Notes: a model not told the origin generated them from the letters alone. Shown: positions 52,319 to 62,147, counted from the first letter of the stretch. The stretch is DNA of 64,000 nucleotides from Hyphomicrobiales bacterium (GCA_016716745.1 JADJVD010000001.1:186001-250000), one strand, 5' to 3'. Program-made: numbers and translations.

Positions 52319-52765
52319 TCAGCGCAGGTCGTTCTTGGCGACATAGTTGAACTCGTGAACGAGGACTTCCTTCACCGCGTCCGTCTTCAGGCGGGCGGGC
52401 AGGCGCGCGTCGAGCGCGCGCTTGAAGCGGTCGACGTCGTATTTTTCGAGGCGGCGGAAATCGAGCGAGGGGTCGCCGTAAATGAGGCGGAACGCCTCGT
52501 CGAGGAGATAGGGCTCGGGGTCGATCCGCGCGGTCTTCAGCGCCTCGACGTCGACCATGTAGGCGAGCTGCACGACGACATAGCCGAGCAACTCGCCATC
52601 CTGCACGATCGGCACGTTGAGCGGGCGCGCCTTGCGCAATTCGGCGCCGGGCGTGGGCGCGGCGACTTTCGCGGCGGCGCGGCGCGCCTCCCACACGCCG
52701 TAACCATGCGCCGCGCCAAGCGCGGCGCCGGCCGACCAGAGCGCGACGAGCAGCGATTTCAGCAT
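52319..52765 (-). CDS. Membrane-anchored protein, possibly FliL-like
   Basis: This 148-aa protein has one N-terminal transmembrane segment (LLVALWSAGAALGAAHGYGV) and a compact C-terminal domain ending KTDAVKEVLVHEFNYVAKND, which resembles the end of FliL-type flagellar proteins only loosely. It lies 10 bp after the FlgN-like gene, at the end of the flagellar operon. The FliL link is a weak inference. Confidence 0.5.
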   Translation of the reverse strand: MLKSLLVALWSAGAALGAAHGYGVWEARRAAAKVAAPTPGAELRKARPLNVPIVQDGELLGYVVVQLAYMVDVEALKTARIDPEPYLLDEAFRLIYGDPSLDFRRLEKYDVDRFKRALDARLPARLKTDAVKEVLVHEFNYVAKNDLR

Positions 52766-52775
52766 GGCCGGCGCC

Positions 52776-53150
52776 TCACCGGGCCTGACCGCGCACGAGG
52801 CGCGTCGCCGCATAGGTGCCGTCCGACTCGATGTCGGCGACGACGCGCTTCAGCGTTTCGGCGACGCGGCGGGCGGCCTCCAGATGCAGGCCGAGCACCG
52901 CGTGATTGCGCGCCACCGCCGCCTTCATGCGCGACAGCGCCTCGCGCAGGCGGTCGTCGAAGGGCGGCGCGCAGCCGCGCGCGGCGCGCGTGAATTCGAG
53001 CAGCAGCAGCGCCTTGCGATCGAAAACGTCGCCGCCGCGCGGCAGCCGGCCGGCCTCGAAGCAGGCGGTCTCCTCCTCCACCGCGTCGGCGATGCGGCTG
53101 GCGATGCGCGTCAGCGCGCGCGCGTCGGCGAGGGGGGCGGCGGCGCTCAT
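52776..53150 (-). CDS. FlgN-like flagellar export chaperone
   Basis: This 124-aa all-helical protein matches FlgN in size and layout: an E-x-L segment (AVEEETACFEAGRL), DRKALLLLEFTRAARG, a helix with MKAAVARNHAVLGLHLEAA, and a C-terminal IESDGTYAATR. FlgN chaperones FlgK and FlgL for export. Its ATG overlaps the FlgJ-like gene stop (ATGA). Confidence 0.6.
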   Translation of the reverse strand: MSAAAPLADARALTRIASRIADAVEEETACFEAGRLPRGGDVFDRKALLLLEFTRAARGCAPPFDDRLREALSRMKAAVARNHAVLGLHLEAARRVAETLKRVVADIESDGTYAATRLVRGQAR

Positions 53151-53605
53151 GTCGGCAGCGCCCGCGCGCCGACGAGGCTCGCCGCCTCGAGACGGGCGCG
53201 ATGGGCCTCGCCGATGCGCGCGGCGACGCCGAGGCCGCGGCCCTGCGCCATGCTCTTCGACACATGCTCGGCGAGGAAGCCGCGCCACATCCTGCCGGCG
53301 CCGCCGCCGCCATAGAGGTCCGGCGAGGCGGGCAGCATCGCCTCGACGAGGCGGGCGAGCAGCGCCTCCTCGACGCCGCGATAGGCGGCCGCCGCGCCTT
53401 CGCCGGCCGGCGCCGCGGCCTCGCCGGCCGAACGGGTCGCGATCCGCGCCATGCGCAGCGCCACATCGAAGGGCGAGGGCTGCGCCGAAGCGGTCTCCAC
53501 CGCGCCCGAGGCCGGCGCGCCGAGCGCCCGCTCGGCGGCGGCGAGCCGCGCCGGCTCGGCGTTGCGGGCGACGTCGAGGACGATGTCGGTCGGCGGGCGG
53601 ATCAT
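53147..53605 (-). CDS. Rod-binding protein (FlgJ N-terminal type)
   Basis: This 152-aa protein has the rod-binding domain with LVEAMLPASPDLYGGG, GRMWRGFLAEHVSKSMAQG and GLGVAARI, the FlgJ/rod-binding pattern. The muramidase half of enterobacterial FlgJ is absent, normal for alphaproteobacteria; a separate transglycosylase gene lies at 63120-63782. It is translationally coupled to the FlgN-like gene. Confidence 0.85.
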   Translation of the reverse strand: MIRPPTDIVLDVARNAEPARLAAAERALGAPASGAVETASAQPSPFDVALRMARIATRSAGEAAAPAGEGAAAAYRGVEEALLARLVEAMLPASPDLYGGGGAGRMWRGFLAEHVSKSMAQGRGLGVAARIGEAHRARLEAASLVGARALPT

Positions 53606-53635
53606 GACGGCTCCTGGCGGATTCGCGCCGCAAGG

Positions 53636-54047
53636 CTAGGCCGCGAGGCTGACCGCAGGCTTGCGCCGCGGCGGCGCCGAGGCGCCGGTCGAGCAACTCC
53701 TCGAGCGCGCGCGCCTGCGCCCGCCGCTCCTCCTCCTGCGCCAGACGCTCGGCCAGCGCGGCGGCGGCGCGCGACAGGCGGCGGTCGGCGCGGGCGCGGA
53801 CGAAACTCGCCTCGCGATCCCGCGCCAGAATCGCCGCCTGCGCCTGAAGGCGCGACAGGCGGCGCGCCAGCGCGGCGGCGAAGTCCGGCCCGCCCTGCAT
53901 GACAGAGAACTCGACCGTCTCGGCCTCGCGCCTGGCCGTCTCGTCAATTTCGCGTTCGAGGCCGAGGCGGCGCGCGGTCTCGACCTCTCGTCGCGCCTCG
54001 AGCGCCCGCGCGAGGCGGGCGAGCCGCGCGGCGCGCTCCGCGCTCAC
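53636..54047 (-). CDS. FliJ-like coiled-coil protein, probable 3' frame break
   Basis: From GTG 54047 (GTGA overlap with fliR) the frame encodes a long Arg/Glu-rich coiled coil (ARLARLARALEARREVETAR), as in FliJ, the ATPase-ring stalk protein. The uncorrected frame lacks a stop and runs through the FlgJ-like gene and into the FlgN-like gene. A one-base shift in the GC tract near 53670-53690 would give the ending RRKPAVSLAA and a stop at 53636. I take that as the true 3' end (about 136 aa). Confidence 0.55.
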
Positions 54048-54796
54048 AGCGTCTCGACGCGGCGGGCCATCGCGTCGAGAAGGATCTCGAACATCGGCCG
54101 GCCGGTGAAATAGAGAACGAGCAGACCGACGCCGATCAGGAGCGGCGTCGAGACGAAATAGATCGGCGCCTGCGGCATGAAGCGCGAGACGAGGCCGAAG
54201 GCGACATTGGCGGCGATCGACAGGAGGAGGATCGGCGCGGCCAGTTGCAGGCAGATCAGCGAGGCCTCCTGCAACGAGGCCAGAAACATCTGCAAGCCTA
54301 GCTGCGGCGCGAGGCCCGCGCCGGGCGGCACGGCCGCATAGGAGCCGACGAGCGCGCGCAGCATCTGCGCGTCGAGCCCGGCGGCGAAAAACAACATCGT
54401 CGCCCCAAGCGTCAGCGCGCCGGCGAGCGCGGGGGCGAGCTGATCGCCCTCGACCGGCGGCGCGAAGGCGGCCGACAGGCCGATGGCCGTCGACATCGCC
54501 GCCGTCATCATCTCGAAGGCGAGAACATAGACGCGCACCAGAAGGCCCATGACGACGCCGACCAGAGTCTCGCGCAGGATCGCGGCCGCCTGATCGGGCA
54601 GCGCAGGCGACAGCGCCTGCGCACCGAAGCGATCGCGCACCAGCGGGGCGACCGCCAGACTGGCGAGCACGGCGAGAGCGAGGCGCGCGCGCATGGGCAG
54701 GCGCGCGCTCGACAGGCCCGGCATCGCCATGACGCAGCCGGCGATGCGGCAGAAGACGAGCGCGCCGGCGAAGAACGCCTGTTCGGCCTCGCTCAC
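54044..54796 (-). CDS. fliR: Flagellar biosynthetic protein FliR
   Basis: This 250-aa export-gate protein has six hydrophobic segments, the start FFAGALVFCRIAGCVMAMPG, the ALVGSYAAVPPG segment and the terminal LLIGVGLLVLYFTGRPMFE, all typical of FliR. Start is GTG 54796, which overlaps the flhA stop (GTGA), so translation is coupled. Confidence 0.93.
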   Translation of the reverse strand: MSEAEQAFFAGALVFCRIAGCVMAMPGLSSARLPMRARLALAVLASLAVAPLVRDRFGAQALSPALPDQAAAILRETLVGVVMGLLVRVYVLAFEMMTAAMSTAIGLSAAFAPPVEGDQLAPALAGALTLGATMLFFAAGLDAQMLRALVGSYAAVPPGAGLAPQLGLQMFLASLQEASLICLQLAAPILLLSIAANVAFGLVSRFMPQAPIYFVSTPLLIGVGLLVLYFTGRPMFEILLDAMARRVETL

Positions 54797-56878
54797 GAGA
54801 CGGCCCCGAGCGGCGCGATCTCGACGCCGCGCGCGATCTCCAGATGCGAAAGCGTTTGCAGGTTCGGAAACATGCGCTCGACGATCATGCGCACGAAGGG
54901 ACGCGCCTCGGCGGCGGCGAGGATGACGAAGACGTGCCCCTCGTCCATGCGCGCGCGAATGACGGGCGCGGCCTGCTCGCTGAACTGCTCGACCATGCGC
55001 GGATCGAGGTCGATCTCGACGACGTCGCCCTTGGCGTCGCGCTTCAACGCCTGATGGAAGGCGAGATCCCAGCGCTGGCCGAGGCGCAGCACCTTCAGCA
55101 CGCCATTGTCCATCAGGTCGCCGCAGATCTGCTGCGCCATGCGGATGCGCACATGCTCGGCGATCTGCTCGGGCCGGCGCGCATGCGGAGCGATCTCGGC
55201 GATGGCTTCGAGGATGAGATGCAGGTTGCGGATGGAGACGCGCTCGGCGAGCAGCAGCTTCAGCACCGCCTGAAGGCCGGACATCGACATGTGCGCGGGC
55301 ACGATGTCGTCGACGAGGCGACGATAGTCGGCGTCCAGCCGGTCGATCAGCGAGCGCAGGTCGCGATAGGCCAGGAGATGGGCGAGATTGCCGCGAATGA
55401 CCTCGCTGAGATGGGTGAGCACGAGCGACATGTGGTCGATGGGCGCGAAGCCGTCGCGCCTGAGACCGGCGGCGAAGGTCTGCGACATCCACAGCGCGCG
55501 CACGCCGAAGGCAGGCTCGCGCGTCTCCTCGGCCGGATAATCCGGCCGCCGCCCGTCGCCGACGACGACCATCGCCTCGCCGGGCTTCAACGCGAAGCGC
55601 GCCACCGCCGCGCCGTGAATGCGGATCTCGTAGGTCTTGGCGTCCATGCGCAGATCGTCGGCGATGCGCACCGGCGGAACGACGATGCCGTGCTGGCGCG
55701 CGAATTTTCGGCGCATCTGCGCGAGGCGATGCGACAACTCGTCCTGCGCGGCGAGAAACTCGGTCGCAATCTGCTTGCCGAAACGCAGCTCGATCTCGGG
55801 CGAGCGCAGATCGTCGCGCACCGAGTCGCGCGCCGACTCCTCCTCCGTCTGCGCGACGACGGGCGGGCGCGCGGCGGCGGAGGCGCGCGCCTCGGCCCGG
55901 GCCGCCGCGGCGCGGCCGACGACGAGCAGCGCGCCGCCGAGCAGCGCGAAGGGAAACAGCGGCAGGCCCGGCATCAGGCCGAGCGCGAAGAGCAGCGCCG
56001 CCGAGACGATGGCGGCGCGCGGATGGCCGGAGAGCTGGTCGAGCACCGTGCGCTCGGCCGAGCCGCGCGTGCCGCCCTTGGCGACGATGAGGCCGGCGCC
56101 GAGCGAGACGATGAGGGCGGGCACCTGCGAGACGAGGCCGTCGCCGACCGACAGTTTGGTGAACACGTCGGCGGCGTGCGCGAAGCTCATGTTGTGACGC
56201 ACCACGCCGAGAACGACGCCGCCGACGACGTTCACCGCCAGAATGACGATGCCGGCGATGGCGTCGCCGCGCACGAATTTCGAGGCGCCGTCCATCGCGC
56301 CGAAAAAGGCGCTCTCCTCCTCCAGCTCGCGCCGGCGCCGGCGCGCCTCCTCCTCGTCGATCAATCCCGACGACAGGTCGGCGTCGATCGCCATCTGCTT
56401 GCCGGGAATAGCGTCGAGCGTGAAGCGGGCGCCGACCTCGGCGATGCGCGTCGCGCCCTTGGTGATGACGAGAAAGTTCACCGTCACCAGAATGGTGAAG
56501 ACGATGATGCCGATCAGGAAGTCGCCGCCCATGACGAGCGAGGCGAAGCCGGCGATGATGTGGCCGGCCGCCGTCGCTCCCTCCGCGCCATGCGAGAGGA
56601 TGAGGCGCGTCGTCGCGATGTTGAGCGCGAGGCGCAGCATGGTGGCGACGAGCAACACGGTCGGGAAGGCGGAGAATTCGAGCGGCCGCTCGATCCACAG
56701 CGCCACCATGAGGATGAGCACCGACAGCGAGATCGACACCACGAGGCCGATGTCGACGAGGATCGGCGGCGCGGGCAGGAAGAAGACCGCGAGGATGAGG
56801 ACGATGCCGCCGGCGAAGGCGATCTCGCGCGAGCCGCCGTCCCGGCCCGTCGCGCGTGCGGGGCGCCGCCGCGCTCAT
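54793..56878 (-). CDS. flhA: Flagellar biosynthesis protein FlhA (5' frame break likely)
   Basis: The export-gate protein has its membrane domain (ERPLEFSAFPTVLLVATMLR, SHGAEGATAAGHIIAGFA, FIPP-like SVGDGLVSQVPALIVSLGAG) and cytosolic domain (ALWMSQTFAAGL, YRDLRSLIDRLDADY) in one frame ending at 54793. The longest in-frame start is GTG 56742, which would cut the first transmembrane helix. The preceding 100 bases encode SREIAFAGGIVLILAVFF in the right frame but without a start, while ATG 56878 (MSAAAP) is one base out of frame. A single indel near 56840-56860 would give a normal 694-aa FlhA. Confidence 0.88.
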
Positions 56879-56887
56879 GGCGCGCGC

Positions 56888-57160
56888 CTAGCGGCCGAAG
56901 CCATGTTCGACATGCGCGTAGACGCGCTCGCTGAACGCGCTGACATGGGCGCCGACCGTGCTGGCGCTGACCGCGAAGGCGAGCGCCATGACGACGATCT
57001 TGGGCAGGAAGGTGAGCGTCGATTCCTGAATCTGCGTCAGCGCCTGAAACAGCGCGACCAGCGTGCCGATGGCGGCGGCCGCCAGGATCGGCGGCCCCGC
57101 GCCGACGATCATCAGCCAGATCGCCGATTGCAGAAGGTCGATCGCGTCGGCCGCGTTCAT
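56888..57160 (-). CDS. fliQ: Flagellar biosynthetic protein FliQ
   Basis: This 90-aa protein has two transmembrane helices (SAIWLMIVGAGPPILAAAAI, then LPKIVVMALAFAVSA) joined by the conserved GTLVALFQALTQIQESTLTF loop, the FliQ hallmark. Its ATG overlaps the flgD stop (TGATG-type overlap). FlhA follows on the same strand. Confidence 0.95.
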   Translation of the reverse strand: MNAADAIDLLQSAIWLMIVGAGPPILAAAAIGTLVALFQALTQIQESTLTFLPKIVVMALAFAVSASTVGAHVSAFSERVYAHVEHGFGR

Positions 57161-57555
57161 GCCGGGCCGATCGAGACGCCGTCGCCGACGACGAGGCTTT
57201 CGCCGCTCTCGAGCGTGGCGACAATGTCGGCCCCCGAGAGCGTGACGAACGCGACCACGCCCGACGTCGCCCCGTCGCCCGAGATCAGCTGCCGGCCGAT
57301 GAGGCCGTTGACCTGCGCCAGGCGCGAGGAGGACAGCAACGTCTCGAGCTTCTGGTTCATCTGCACGCCCTGCTCGACGCTCGAGAAGGAGGCGAGCTGC
57401 GACAGATATTGCGTCGAGTCGGTCGGGTTCGTCGGGTCCTGATTCTGCGCCTGGGCCACGAGGAGCTTCAGGAAGGATTGGTAGTCGACCGTGTTGCGCT
57501 GCGCCGCCGTTGCGGCGGTCTGCTGCGTCGCGCCGGCGCCGGAGACGGAGGTCAT
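57157..57555 (-). CDS. flgD: Flagellar hook assembly scaffold FlgD
   Basis: This 132-aa protein is the short alphaproteobacterial FlgD that caps the growing hook. The core VDYQSFLKLLVAQAQNQDPT, then YLSQLASFSSVEQGVQMN, then IGRQLIS is the FlgD signature. It lacks the C-terminal FLN/Ig domains of longer FlgD. It overlaps flbT upstream and fliQ downstream by 4 bp each. Confidence 0.94.
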   Translation of the reverse strand: MTSVSGAGATQQTAATAAQRNTVDYQSFLKLLVAQAQNQDPTNPTDSTQYLSQLASFSSVEQGVQMNQKLETLLSSSRLAQVNGLIGRQLISGDGATSGVVAFVTLSGADIVATLESGESLVVGDGVSIGPA

Positions 57556-57968
57556 GCGCGGTTCTCCCGAGAGGCCGCACGCGGAGGCTGAGCGGCGAGA
57601 ATGGCGTCCTCGACCGGGAACAGCGCGCGCAGACGCTTCATCACGTCGAAATGGCGGCCCGCCTCGAGCTGGGCGGCGATCTGCGGCAGCTCGCGCGCGA
57701 TGTCCGGCGTTTCGACCAGCGGGGCGAGGCGCAGCAACATGCCGGCCGCGAGCGCGGCGGCGCTGTCGGCCTCCGAGGGATCCATCAGCGCGGCCTGCAC
57801 CGCGAAGTAGATCTGGCGCAGCGGCGTCGTCGCCTCCTCGACCTGCATGACATGCGAGTCAAGCAGGAACGTCACGTCGTTGAGAATCTGCAGATTGACG
57901 CGCCGGTCCGTGCGGATGACGGCGCCGTTGATGTAGGCCTTCGCGCCCGCGCGCAGGGAGAGGATCAT
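57552..57968 (-). CDS. flbT: Flagellar biosynthesis repressor FlbT
   Basis: This 138-aa protein binds flagellin mRNA and lowers flagellin translation in alphaproteobacteria. It starts MILSLRAGAKAYINGAVIRT and contains VTFLLDSHVMQVEEATTPLR and IYFAVQAALMDPSEA, as FlbT proteins do. It overlaps flaF upstream and flgD downstream by ATGA. Confidence 0.94.
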   Translation of the reverse strand: MILSLRAGAKAYINGAVIRTDRRVNLQILNDVTFLLDSHVMQVEEATTPLRQIYFAVQAALMDPSEADSAAALAAGMLLRLAPLVETPDIARELPQIAAQLEAGRHFDVMKRLRALFPVEDAILAAQPPRAASRENRA

Positions 57969-58321
57969 GCCGCCGTCCTCAGCCCGTCGCGAATGATCTC
58001 GTTGATCTCGATCAGCCCGTCGAACGAGTGGGCGCGACCGTTGCGCAGCGCCTCGGTCTCCTTCAACACCCAGATGCCGATGGAGATGAGGCTCGCCTTG
58101 AGTTCGTCCGGCAGCCCGTTGCTCGGATGGGCGAGATCCTCGAGCAGCACTTTCCAGAAGCGATCGAGATAGTACAGCGCCTCGATCGCCTCGCGCGATT
58201 CGGGACCGCGCATGCGCGCGGCCTGCAGGCGATGCACCGCCTCGTCGAAGGCGGCGCGCTCGTTGCGGCGGGCTTCCGACATGTCGTCGGAGAGAATGTC
58301 GGCGTAGGGAAATTGATACAC
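57965..58321 (-). CDS. flaF: Flagellar biosynthesis regulator FlaF
   Basis: This 118-aa protein, an activator of flagellin expression or secretion that works with FlbT, shows FDEAVHRLQAARMRGPESRE, then EALYYLDRFWKVLLEDLAHP and LPDELKASLISIGIWVL. It overlaps flbT by 4 bp and follows flgL by 22 bp. Confidence 0.93.
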   Translation of the reverse strand: MYQFPYADILSDDMSEARRNERAAFDEAVHRLQAARMRGPESREAIEALYYLDRFWKVLLEDLAHPSNGLPDELKASLISIGIWVLKETEALRNGRAHSFDGLIEINEIIRDGLRTAA

Positions 58322-58343
58322 GCTGGCGCCCGACGTTCGAGGA

Positions 58344-59390
58344 TCAGAGGTAGTTCAGGAGGGACAGGCGATTGAGCCGCGTCGTCAGCGCGTAGGCCTG
58401 TTCGAGCCGCGCGCCGAGATCGTTGACGCGCGTTGCGGCGTCGTAGGGGTCGACGCCTTGCGCGGCGTCGATGTCGAGCGTCAGGCGCTGACGCGTCGCC
58501 TGCATGGCGGCCTGCGCGTCGGCGATGCGCTGCTGCGCGGCGCCGAGGCGCGTCTGCGTCGCCGACAACCCGTCTGACGCGGACGAGGCGACGGAGATCG
58601 CCTTGTCGACGAGCGCGCCGAAGGCGGCTTCGTTCAGATGCGCGGCGCCGAGATCGGCGACCATCGTCGCGACCTCCGTCAGCGCCCGGAAGCCCGCCTC
58701 GTTGGCGCTGGCGCTGGTCTGCGCGGTCTCGTTGGGCGCGACCGTCGTCGTCATCGTCGCGTCGGTGGCGCGCGACCATGCGCTCCAGCCCGGCGGCGAG
58801 AACGGGGCGTGGAAGGCGCTGTCGAGGAAGGACCGCATGTCGGCGGCCGAGATGGCGGCGACGCCCGGCGCGTCCTGCGTTACGCCGAAGGCGGTCTGGA
58901 ACGCGGCCGCGATGTCCGCCGCCGGGCCCGTGGCGCGCGTCGCGTCGTAGGCGGCGACGACCGGCGCATCGAGCCGCTGGCCGCCGAACAGCGCGACGCC
59001 GGATGCGTCCGCGTTCAGGGCGGAAATGGTCTGCGCGAGAACGGCGCGCGCGGTCTCGACGAGGCCGGCGCGCTGCTGCGGCGAGGCGCGCGCGGCGAGC
59101 AAGGCGCCGCGCAGCGACTCCGCGCCCTTCTTCATCTGGTCGAGCGAGGATTGCGTCGCCGCAAGGCGGGAGGCGGCGAGCGCGTCGGTCGCGTCCAGCG
59201 CATCAAGCGCGGCGAGGCGCGCCTTGTCGCCGGTCAGCCGCCCATAGTCCTCGCCGAGCGCGACGCCGATGTCGGCCTTGAGGCCGGAGGCCATCTCGCG
59301 ATTGGCGACGTCGTGCGCGCGCGTCAGCGCGCTGACGGCCTGGCGCAACGCCTCGGAGGGAACGGAGGAAGATATGCGCATCCGGCTCAT
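58344..59390 (-). CDS. flgL: Flagellar hook-associated protein FlgL
   Basis: This 348-aa flagellin-like junction protein has the N-terminal D0/D1 helices (SALTRAHDVANREMASGLKA, then ATQSSLDQMKKGAESLRGAL) and a C-terminal D0/D1 pair ending LARLEQAYALTTRLNRLSLL-like sequence. The start at 59390 overlaps the flgK stop (ATGA); ATG 59381 is an alternative three codons on. The order flgK-flgL is standard. Confidence 0.9.
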   Translation of the reverse strand: MSRMRISSSVPSEALRQAVSALTRAHDVANREMASGLKADIGVALGEDYGRLTGDKARLAALDALDATDALAASRLAATQSSLDQMKKGAESLRGALLAARASPQQRAGLVETARAVLAQTISALNADASGVALFGGQRLDAPVVAAYDATRATGPAADIAAAFQTAFGVTQDAPGVAAISAADMRSFLDSAFHAPFSPPGWSAWSRATDATMTTTVAPNETAQTSASANEAGFRALTEVATMVADLGAAHLNEAAFGALVDKAISVASSASDGLSATQTRLGAAQQRIADAQAAMQATRQRLTLDIDAAQGVDPYDAATRVNDLGARLEQAYALTTRLNRLSLLNYL

Positions 59391-60862
59391 CCCACGGCCT
59401 GCAAGAGCGATCCGAACATGTCGTCGAGCGTCGTCAGCAATTTCGCCGAGGCCTGATAGGCGCGCTCCACGTCGAGCAGGCGCGACAGCTCCTCGTCGAC
59501 ATTGACGCCGCGCGCGTTCGACAGGCTTTCGACGGTGCGGTCGCGCACGGCGGTCTCGCGCGTCGCGTCTGCGCTGGCGCTCCGCCGCGCGCCGGCGAGC
59601 CAGGCGGCGGAGGCGCTCGCCGCGTCGGCCAGCGAGGTTGCGCCGGCGACGCCGCTTTCGCTGGAGAACGACGCCGGAGCGTCGAGCGCGCCGGCGAGCG
59701 CGCGCAGGCGATCCGAATAACCGGAGACGCCGGCCGCATTGTAGAGGTAGGCGGGATTGCCGGGATCGGACACGCCGCCGTCGCGCAGGCGCGTCGCTTC
59801 GCCGCCCTGCGCGGGATCGGCGTTGGCGTTGACCGCAAGACGCATGGCGAGGCCCGTCGCCTCGGCCGGAACACCGGGTTCGAGCCGGTCGACGAAAAGA
59901 CCGGCGAGCGTCGGCGCGCTCGGGGCGGCGCGCTGGTCGCTCTCGGCGAAGCCCTCGACGAGCGCGAGCGCGGTCTCGTCGGCCTGCGCCTGCAAGGCGA
60001 CGCCGGCCTCGTCGCGGAGCGCGAAGAGCGCGGCGATGCGGCCGGTCGTCACGCGCATGGTCGAGCCGGCGGAGGTGGCGTCGACGCCGTCGATCATCAC
60101 GCTCGCGCCCTGCGCGCCGGAGACGAGGGGTCCGCTGGTCCGAAATTCGACGCGGCGCGGCTCGCGGTCGAACAGGGTGAGGCCGCCATCGGCGTAGAGC
60201 GCCAGGCCGCCGTTGCGCTGCGGCCGCGCGGCGACGCCGATCTCCTTCGACAGCTCCGCGAGAATGGCGTCGCGCTCGTCCTGCGCGTCGGAGGCGTTGC
60301 GGCCGGTTCCGACCGCGCCGACGACGGCGTCGTTGGCGGCCTTGAAGCGGGCCAGCAGCTCGTTGACGTTGGCGACGGAGTCCGCGATGTCGGCGTCGGC
60401 GCCGCTGCGCAGTTCCGTCGCGGCCTGCGACATGCGGTTGAGTTCGCGCGCGACGCCGCCGGCCGCGCGCATAGCGGCCTCGCCGAAGGCGACGCGCGCG
60501 GGCTCGTTGGCGTATTGCGTCAGCGAGTCCTTCAGCCGCCCGAACAGCGCGGCGAGGGAGTCGTCGCCCGATTGCGCGCCGATGACGGCGTCGATGCGGT
60601 CGAGCCCGTCGAGCGTCGTCTGTGCGCCCTGCGCGCGCGAGTCGGCGTCGAGCGCGGCGTTGCGCAACGCGTCCTCGGCGATGCGGCGCACGGCGACGCC
60701 GACGCCCTCGGCCACAGGATCGTTGACGAGATCGGCGATGCGACGGGCATAGCCCGCCTGCCCCGCCGAGGCGACGTTGCGCGAAATCAGCGCGCTCTGG
60801 ATCGCGGCGTTGGCGAGCGAGCTGCGCGTCGTCTGCAAGGCTGTCGCGAGCGTCATGTCCAT
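59387..60862 (-). CDS. flgK: Flagellar hook-associated protein FlgK
   Basis: This 491-aa junction protein starts with the conserved rod/hook N-terminal helix (ATALQTTRSSLANAAIQSAL, then SRNVASAGQAGYARR) and ends with the matching C-terminal helix (RGVNVDEELSRLLDVERAYQ-like, then ASAKLLTTLDDMFGSLL). The sequence GVNVDEELSRLLDVE is the FlgK/flagellar basal-body C-terminal motif. It lies 31 bp after flgE. Confidence 0.93.
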   Translation of the reverse strand: MDMTLATALQTTRSSLANAAIQSALISRNVASAGQAGYARRIADLVNDPVAEGVGVAVRRIAEDALRNAALDADSRAQGAQTTLDGLDRIDAVIGAQSGDDSLAALFGRLKDSLTQYANEPARVAFGEAAMRAAGGVARELNRMSQAATELRSGADADIADSVANVNELLARFKAANDAVVGAVGTGRNASDAQDERDAILAELSKEIGVAARPQRNGGLALYADGGLTLFDREPRRVEFRTSGPLVSGAQGASVMIDGVDATSAGSTMRVTTGRIAALFALRDEAGVALQAQADETALALVEGFAESDQRAAPSAPTLAGLFVDRLEPGVPAEATGLAMRLAVNANADPAQGGEATRLRDGGVSDPGNPAYLYNAAGVSGYSDRLRALAGALDAPASFSSESGVAGATSLADAASASAAWLAGARRSASADATRETAVRDRTVESLSNARGVNVDEELSRLLDVERAYQASAKLLTTLDDMFGSLLQAVG

Positions 60863-60893
60863 GCACCTCTTGCCGCAACGGGCGCGGCGACCG

Positions 60894-62147
60894 TCAGGCT
60901 TTCAGCGTCATCAGCACGTCGAGCAGTTCCGAGCCGGCCTGAAACACTTTGGAGTTCGCGGTGTAGCCGCGCTGCGCCTCGATCATCGTGGTCAGTTCGG
61001 AGGCGAGGTCGACCGTCGAGCTTTCGAGCGCGCCCGAGACGATGTCGCCGCGCAGGCCCGTCAACGCGTCGCCGATGACGACGCCGCCCGAGTTGGCGGT
61101 CTCCCACCAGACGTTGCCGCTTTGCGCGGAGAGATTGTCGGGGCTGACGACGTCGGCCAGCGGAATGCGATAGCGCGGCACGAGCGTGCCGTCCTTGTAG
61201 ACGGCGGTGACGGTTCCGTCGCGGCCGACGTCGACGCGCTCGAGCTGGCTCGGCGCATGGCCGTCGACCGAGGCCTGCGCGACGGCGAAGGGCGAGGCCA
61301 GTTGCGTCGCCTTCGACACGCCGAGGTTCAGCGTCTGACCGTTCGGAATCGGGATCGCGACGAGGCCGTTCGCCGGCGCCGTCAGCTTGCCGTTGGCGTC
61401 GAAGGCGAGCGTCGCGCTCGCCAGCGGGCCGGAGGCGTAGGGGAAGCCGCCCGCCGCCGGCGCGCCGGCCGAATCGTAGACCGACATCTCCCACTGGCCG
61501 GTCCCTGTCTTCGCGGCAAAGACGTCGAGCACCGCCTTGTGGCCAAGATTGTCGTAGGTCACGAGCGAGGTCTTGGCGGTCATCGTCGCGCCGGCCGCAT
61601 TCGTCGACGGCAGATTGGCTGCGGCGACGACGGCGGCGTCCGACGGCAGGTTCGCGGTCATGAAGCCCGTGGTCGAGGGCGCGGCGGTGAGCGGCATCTG
61701 GTTAACGTCGATGCGCGTCAGCGAGGCGAGGCCGTTGGAGGCCAGGCCCGACGTTCCGGCGAGATCGTAGCCCAGCAGATATTGCCCGGCGGCGTTGACG
61801 AGGCGGCCTTGCGCGTCGGGAACGAAGGCGCCGGCGCGCGTCAGGCCCGGCGTGCCGGAGGAATCCTCGACGACGAAGAAGCCGCGCCCGCGAATGGCGA
61901 GGTCGGTCGCTTGCCCGGTCGTCTGCACCGTGCCCTGCTCGGTGTTGAGCGACTGGAACTCGGTCATCACGCCGCCGGAGTAATACGGCATGTCGCCCGA
62001 CGAGCCGACGAGCGTCTCGAACTCGGTGCGGGCGCGCTTGTAGCCGGTGGTGGAGACGTTGGCGATATTCTCCGACACCGCGCCGATGCGGTTGGTCTGC
62101 GCGGTCATGCCGGAGACGCTGGTGCGCAACGCGCCGTAGAGGCTCAT
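60894..62147 (-). CDS. flgE: Flagellar hook protein FlgE
   Basis: This 417-aa protein forms the hook. It has the N-terminal basal-body rod motif (SLYGALRTSVSGMTAQTNRI, then NIANVSTTGYKRAR), LAIRGRGFFVVED, and the C-terminal LESSTVDLASELTTMIEAQR motif followed by YTANSKVFQAGSELLDVL. It is the first structural gene after the FtcR regulator, with a 39-bp gap. Confidence 0.95.
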   Translation of the reverse strand: MSLYGALRTSVSGMTAQTNRIGAVSENIANVSTTGYKRARTEFETLVGSSGDMPYYSGGVMTEFQSLNTEQGTVQTTGQATDLAIRGRGFFVVEDSSGTPGLTRAGAFVPDAQGRLVNAAGQYLLGYDLAGTSGLASNGLASLTRIDVNQMPLTAAPSTTGFMTANLPSDAAVVAAANLPSTNAAGATMTAKTSLVTYDNLGHKAVLDVFAAKTGTGQWEMSVYDSAGAPAAGGFPYASGPLASATLAFDANGKLTAPANGLVAIPIPNGQTLNLGVSKATQLASPFAVAQASVDGHAPSQLERVDVGRDGTVTAVYKDGTLVPRYRIPLADVVSPDNLSAQSGNVWWETANSGGVVIGDALTGLRGDIVSGALESSTVDLASELTTMIEAQRGYTANSKVFQAGSELLDVLMTLKA

